64,000 nucleotides of DNA from Muribaculaceae bacterium (GTDB taxonomy: Bacteria; Bacteroidota; Bacteroidia; Bacteroidales; Muribaculaceae): NCBI GenBank assembly GCA_022509085.1, contig JAFLTW010000009.1, positions 20,947 to 84,946 of the forward strand, in the 5' to 3' direction. This document shows positions 59,682-64,000 of the stretch, piece by piece. The notes beneath the pieces were generated by a model. It had not been told where the DNA came from, made no database searches, and worked only from the letters and a program-made list of their open reading frames with translations. The translations under genes were made by a program, and so were the position numbers. The stretch's first letter is position 1. Each line of letters starts with the position of its first letter.

Positions 59682-60371
59682 TTGTATCAAATAGTTATGA
59701 GGCCTTACATAATATGCCACATGGTTGAGTCGGTTGATGGAAGAATCGATTGCGACATGGTGGATAAAATAAGCGGTGATGAATATTACACTGCTTTAAA
59801 TTCCTTGGAATGTACTTCACAGGTAGAAGGTAAATATTCCTATCAGCTTCATCATTGTGGTTTCGAAGAATTCAAACCGAAAAACTATGCGCCAATCGGA
59901 AAAGAAGTTTTCTTTAAGGCAGCGGAGGCTAAAGGATATGAGATTTCGGTTGACACAAAAGGTACATTGCTTTGGGACAAAACAGAGAATAATGGCCGTC
60001 TATGCATTGTAAGCGAAGATGCATCGACGGAATATCTTGATTATCTCCGCAACCTCGGAATATCTTACATAGCATCCGGGAAAGGCTCAATAGATCTCAA
60101 AAGAACGGTTGAGATACTTTATAATAAATTTGGAGTGAAACGACTTGGAGTGCTTGGTGGCGGGAAAATCAACGGAGGATTTCTCTCGGCAGGAATTGTA
60201 GATGAATTAAGTCTATTGATAGCACCCGGAATAGATGGAAGATGTGGACAGCCGGCTTTATTTGACGGTATTGAAAATAAAGAAGGATTTATTCCTTTGA
60301 AACTGAAATTTAAGGAAGTTTCGACTTTCCCCAATGGAGTTATATGGCTCCGATATTTAATTAATCATTAA
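59682..60371 (+). CDS. RibD C-terminal/dihydrofolate-reductase-like protein
   Basis: HMVESVDGRID; GVLGGGKINGGFLSAGIVDELSLLIAPGIDG. Confidence 0.88.
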   Translation: MYQIVMRPYIICHMVESVDGRIDCDMVDKISGDEYYTALNSLECTSQVEGKYSYQLHHCGFEEFKPKNYAPIGKEVFFKAAEAKGYEISVDTKGTLLWDKTENNGRLCIVSEDASTEYLDYLRNLGISYIASGKGSIDLKRTVEILYNKFGVKRLGVLGGGKINGGFLSAGIVDELSLLIAPGIDGRCGQPALFDGIENKEGFIPLKLKFKEVSTFPNGVIWLRYLINH

Positions 60372-60382
60372 AAAAGAAAGAA

Positions 60383-60967
60383 ATGAAACTTAAAACAATT
60401 TTATTGGCATTTGTAGGACTATTAATGACAACATCCTCCTGCGCCCAAACACAACAAAGTAAAGAATCAAAATCTGAAAATATGGATAAAGGAAAGAAAG
60501 TATTGGTGGCTTATTTCTCTGCTACGGGAACAACAAAAGCTGTTGCCGAAGATTTGGCAAAGGTTATGGATGCCACCCTCTTTGAGATAGAACCGACCGA
60601 AAAATATACGTCCGCAGACCTTGACTGGCGAGACGACAACAGCCGTAGCTCGGTTGAAATGCATGACCCGAATTCACGTCCCGGTGTGAAAGACAAGGTT
60701 GAAGATATGGCACAATATGATGTCGTATTTATTGGCTATCCCATCTGGTGGTATATCGCACCGACAATTATCAATACCTTCATTGATGAAAACAATCTTG
60801 ACGGCAAGAAAGTGTATTGTTTCGCCACATCGGGCGGTTCACCGATTGCCCCATGTGTAGATGCATTGAAAAAACAATATCCTAATATCGATTGGCAGGA
60901 GGGCAAATTGCTCAACGGAGCGACAGAGACAACCCTCGAAGCCTGGAAAAAAGAGATAGGACTCTAG
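60383..60967 (+). CDS. Flavodoxin-family lipoprotein
   Basis: KKVLVAYFSATGTTKAVAE; FIGYPIWWYIAPTIINTF. Confidence 0.92.
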   Translation: MKLKTILLAFVGLLMTTSSCAQTQQSKESKSENMDKGKKVLVAYFSATGTTKAVAEDLAKVMDATLFEIEPTEKYTSADLDWRDDNSRSSVEMHDPNSRPGVKDKVEDMAQYDVVFIGYPIWWYIAPTIINTFIDENNLDGKKVYCFATSGGSPIAPCVDALKKQYPNIDWQEGKLLNGATETTLEAWKKEIGL

Positions 60968-60990
60968 GCATTTATGATAAATGCCTTTAT
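60966..60990 (+). terminator. Hairpin terminator
   Basis: AGGCATTTATGATAAATGCCTTTAT. Confidence 0.7.
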
Positions 60991-61019
60991 AGGGAGTCCG
61001 GCGTGAGTCGTACTTCCTA

Positions 61020-61301
61020 TTATATTACACCGGACATAGGTAAGGAGAAACTATCCCGGTACGGGAATTTCTCACATCCGATATAGAGCGTATCGAAAGC
61101 GTCGGTGCCGTCTGTGCGGTGTTCGAGCAAATCTTCCTCGGACTCCGCAAGTTTCTCACCGCTCTTGTCTTTCTTAAAACCGTTGCGTCCTCGGCTGCCC
61201 TGGGTCTGAATGGCGAGGATTAGGTCTTCGTTGTTGGAGCCGTTGAATTCGGCACCGCCGATGACGACTTTCAGTTGGAGATGGTATGCGGTTTTAGACA
61301 T
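61020..61301 (-). pseudogene. Terminase C-terminal remnant (second copy)
   Basis: NGSNNEDLILAIQTQGSRGRNGFKKDKSGEKLAESEEDLLEHRTDGTDAFDTLYIG; nucleotide similarity to 24310-24560. Confidence 0.75.
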
Positions 61302-61409
61302 GGCGTAAATTATTTGCGGTGAGTCTTGATGGCTTCGCCACCGTGCACCTGCCTGCGGCCGACGTTCACTTCAAGCTCACGCGCGATTTTTTAATTACGC
61401 GAAATTACT

Positions 61410-61715
61410 TCAAGCTAACCGGATTCTATAACCTACCGATATAATCATGTCAAGGTTGTAAAAAGGGATTTCACGTGATACCTGTCTCGCCCCCTCTTGG
61501 CGAACCTGTCGGAATTTCCGACAGGTTGAAATTTCATCCAGTTCTCCTTCTGAATAAATATTTTGAATATGTTCTACTATATTTGTTCGAGAAGACTGAT
61601 AAAGATCCGCCATCTGTTGCTGAGAAAGCCATACTGTTTCATCAGCATGTTTCACTTCTATACGTGTGTCTCCAGCCTCATTCTGGTAGATGATTATTTT
61701 ATTATCTTGTTCCAT
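61410..61715 (-). pseudogene. 3'-truncated RhuM-family virulence protein gene
   Basis: IIIYQNEAGDTRIEVKHADETVWLSQQQMADLYQSSRTNIVEHIQNIYSEGELDE...YNLDMIISVGYRI then stop. Confidence 0.75.
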
Positions 61716-61801
61716 ATTTTCTTTCCAATCTTTTCAACTGCAAATTTATATAAAAACCGTGAGATTTTAAAAGCCAGGGCCAAACACTATTTTTGGCCTC
61801 C

Positions 61802-61885
61802 ATGACTGTTGCAGAGCCGATGCCAAGGATTGCCATCAGACTTAAAAAGATGTTGGCGGACCTCCCTCTACTGAGGCCGCAATAA
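61802..61885 (+). pseudogene. 3'-terminal fragment of an arginase-family gene
   Basis: TVAEPMPRIAIRLKKMLADLPLL(RPQ*), almost identical in DNA to 55389-55469. Confidence 0.9.
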
Positions 61886-62156
61886 TGAAAATTGTTACTG
61901 CATGGCCACAAGAGTGCCTCAGATTTGGGGCTGCAGTTTCAGGAGCATATCGGGATATATGACTGAAACAAAAAGTCAAAGATGGCGTGCAGCTGCGAGA
62001 CAAGTCCGTTGTCTTATTGCAATCTTCAGCCAAGTTTCGTCAGTCATGAAAAAGATTTCACTCCTTCCTCAAATTGCTGTGAGTAGGTGCGTCTTCGAAG
62101 GAGAATACATTCGCTCAAAGTCTGACACGACAGCGCAAATAGTCCAGAAGCAAGAA

Positions 62157-62322
62157 ATTATTTTGGCAGTGACGCCTACAAGAAACTGACGGTAACACCC
62201 GGGAAAGACAACAATAAGCTTTTTATGGTTATACCGGGCGCAAGCCATACAGACCCTTACGACCAAAAAGATAAGATTCCTTTTGATGCGATAGAGACTT
62301 TCTTAACAGAATATCTTAAATA
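62157..62322 (+). pseudogene. 3'-terminal fragment of an alpha/beta-hydrolase gene
   Basis: YFGSDAYKKLTVTPGKDNNKLFMVIPGASHTDPYDQKDKIPFDAIETFLTEYLK*. Confidence 0.75.
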
Positions 62323-62345
62323 AGCATTACACGCATAATCTGAAA

Positions 62346-62382
62346 AATAGCCGAGGACTCTTACAGTTCTCGGCTATTTCTT
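62346..62382 (+). terminator. Hairpin terminator
   Basis: AATAGCCGAG-gactcttacagtt-CTCGGCTATTTC. Confidence 0.75.
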
Positions 62383-62406
62383 TATCGGATGACCATTGTA
62401 GGAAGA

Positions 62407-63229
62407 TTATGGATTGTAAACGAGGGCGTCGGAAGGCCAACCGGTTACATTATGTCCTGTGTCGATTTTCTGAATTTCTCGCAGGTCTTCTTCTGAAAGG
62501 TCGAAATCAAAAATATCGATATTCTCTTTCATCCGCTCGACATGGGTTGTCTTGGGTATGACAATAATACCTTTCTGAACGAGAAACTTTAAGGCAATCT
62601 GTGCAGCCGTTTTCCCATATTTCTCTCCAATGGCTGTCAAGACCTTATTGCGGAATATACCATGCTTCCCTTCGGCCAACGGGCTCCATGCCTCGAGCGC
62701 AACATTGTAGGGTTTCAGGTATTCCAACATCTTTACCTGCTGATAGAAGACGTGGGTTTCGCATTGGTTGAGCACTGGCATTACTTCCGCGTTTTCTACA
62801 ATCTTTGAGAAAGTATGGGGATAAAAATTTGAGACACCAATGGCTCTAAAAAGACCCTTATGATAAAGTTCCTCAAGCGTTTTCCACATTATAACAGGGT
62901 TGCCTACAGGCCAATGAATCAACATCAGGTCAACATAATCAAGGCCCAACAATCTCATTGAATGGTCTACAGTCCTTAATGTTTCTTCACGAGTATAACA
63001 AGGATCGCAAATCTTGGTTGTGACAAAAATTTCATCTCGGGGAATATCGGAACGTCTAACAGCCTCTCCTACAGCTTTCTCATTGTAATATGGCTGCGGT
63101 ATCGATGCTTCGATAGCCTATACTTAAAGCGTTTTCAACTACCGTCCTTGTCTCATGGTTGGAGATGTTATATACTCCAATTCCCACCATGGTCATCGTA
63201 ATCCCATTGTTTAATATCTTATATTCCAT
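62407..63229 (-). pseudogene. Aldo/keto reductase with a single frameshift near 63112
   Basis: MEYKILNNGITMTMVGIGVYNISNHETRTVVENALSIGYRSIDTAA then frame change to YYNEKAVGEAVRRSDIPRDEIFVTTKICDPCYTREETLRTVDHSMRLLGLDYVDLMLIHWP. Confidence 0.85.
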
Positions 63230-63524
63230 ATCAAGAAATAAAAATGATTTTTGTGCAAAAATATCAAAATTTCCACCTTTATAAAAATTAAAACAGTATA
63301 AAACTCAACAACTTTAAATCTTAATTGAATTGCGAAAGCAAAGAACGAGGAAAGGAGGTGGACAATCTTCTGAATAAACTAGCACATTCCCGTAGTTCAA
63401 TCAATGATGTTGGACAATCATACGGAAATGGTTATCGACAAGGTATAAACAGGAGGAAGAAAAAATCAAAAGAACCCCGACAATCACTGCCAGGGTTCCC
63501 TTCTTGCATGAATTACATCTGTTT

Positions 63525-64000
63525 TCAGTAGGTACGTGAAGATTCACGTTCTTTAGTGTCTCGATAGACGTTGTTCACTTTATTGCCTCCGAAAGAATAT
63601 GATATTCGGAGCGACACCGAATGAGAATGGACGTTGTTACGGCTATATAGGATGTAATCCTGATAGAACGTTTTGCTCTTGGTGATATTCCAACCGAACG
63701 GTTCCCTTACAGACAAAGTCAAATTAAGGCGGTTGTCGAGCAGGGAGTATCGGAGGTCGCATCCGAACAAAGAAAATGCTTCATAATTTACCATGCGTTC
63801 CCGGTATGGGAAATAATGGGTGAAATTGACATTGAAGATTAAGGTCTTCTGTCTGTTGAGCATCCAGGAAGTATTTGCTTCTATCTTTCCGCTCCAGCCT
63901 TTGTCTTCGTCAATTTTGAAATCCTTTACATTGGATTTTGCTATGCTGTAGAAAACTTCCCCTCCGACTTTAATATTCCACCAGGAGAAAAGAGAGCGGG
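63525..64000 (-). CDS. C-terminal part of an outer-membrane beta-barrel protein, running off the window
   Basis: VSLRISYSFGGNKVNNVYRDTKERESS and upstream barrel-like strands open to the window end. Confidence 0.8.
   Translation of the reverse strand, partial: RSLFSWWNIKVGGEVFYSIAKSNVKDFKIDEDKGWSGKIEANTSWMLNRQKTLIFNVNFTHYFPYRERMVNYEAFSLFGCDLRYSLLDNRLNLTLSVREPFGWNITKSKTFYQDYILYSRNNVHSHSVSLRISYSFGGNKVNNVYRDTKERESSRTY

Noticed and set aside
57088-60967. Aldo/keto reductase-flavodoxin-SDR-RibD-like-flavodoxin run as a new pathway
   Set aside because: Common redox gene grouping in Bacteroidales; no distinctive signature genes or structure.
63325-63531. 68-aa ORF MNCESKERGKEVDNLLNK...
   Set aside because: Low-complexity, overlaps a probable terminator hairpin (GAACCC...GGGTTC), no support as a gene.

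Overview
The window is a Bacteroidales-type chromosome segment, judged from TAnnTTTG promoters, SLAAC-like lipoproteins and Bacteroidales protein families. The first ~8.3 kb is GC-rich housekeeping DNA: LptE-like, sigma-54 regulator, M24 peptidase, C10 peptidase, ComF, RecX, PrmC and a CAU tRNA. From the tRNA at 8315 to ~34 kb is AT-rich accessory DNA. It holds tandem islands bounded by repeated tRNA 3' ends, a long co-directional run of mostly unknown genes (HIRAN, HNH + DGQH-like, WYL, PD-(D/E)XK), prophage terminase remnants, and three single-gene defence-like units (Abi_2/HEPN, DUF3800, AlbA_2). From ~34 kb on are secreted proteases (M60, M6), an ABC/HlyD/TolC efflux operon, and redox genes (flavodoxins, aldo/keto reductases). 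Two observations stand out. (1) The Abi_2, DUF3800 and AlbA_2 genes share a 5' motif (TAAATAAG-N5-TAAAAGA) and a ~65-108 bp 3' repeat, so they look like cassettes with common ends. (2) The Abi_2 cassette contains, behind a consensus promoter, a predicted ~90-nt RNA with two hairpins whose 9-nt loops are nearly identical (GCTAAGTCT / GCTATGTCT). All calls come from reading sequence by eye; no database search was run.
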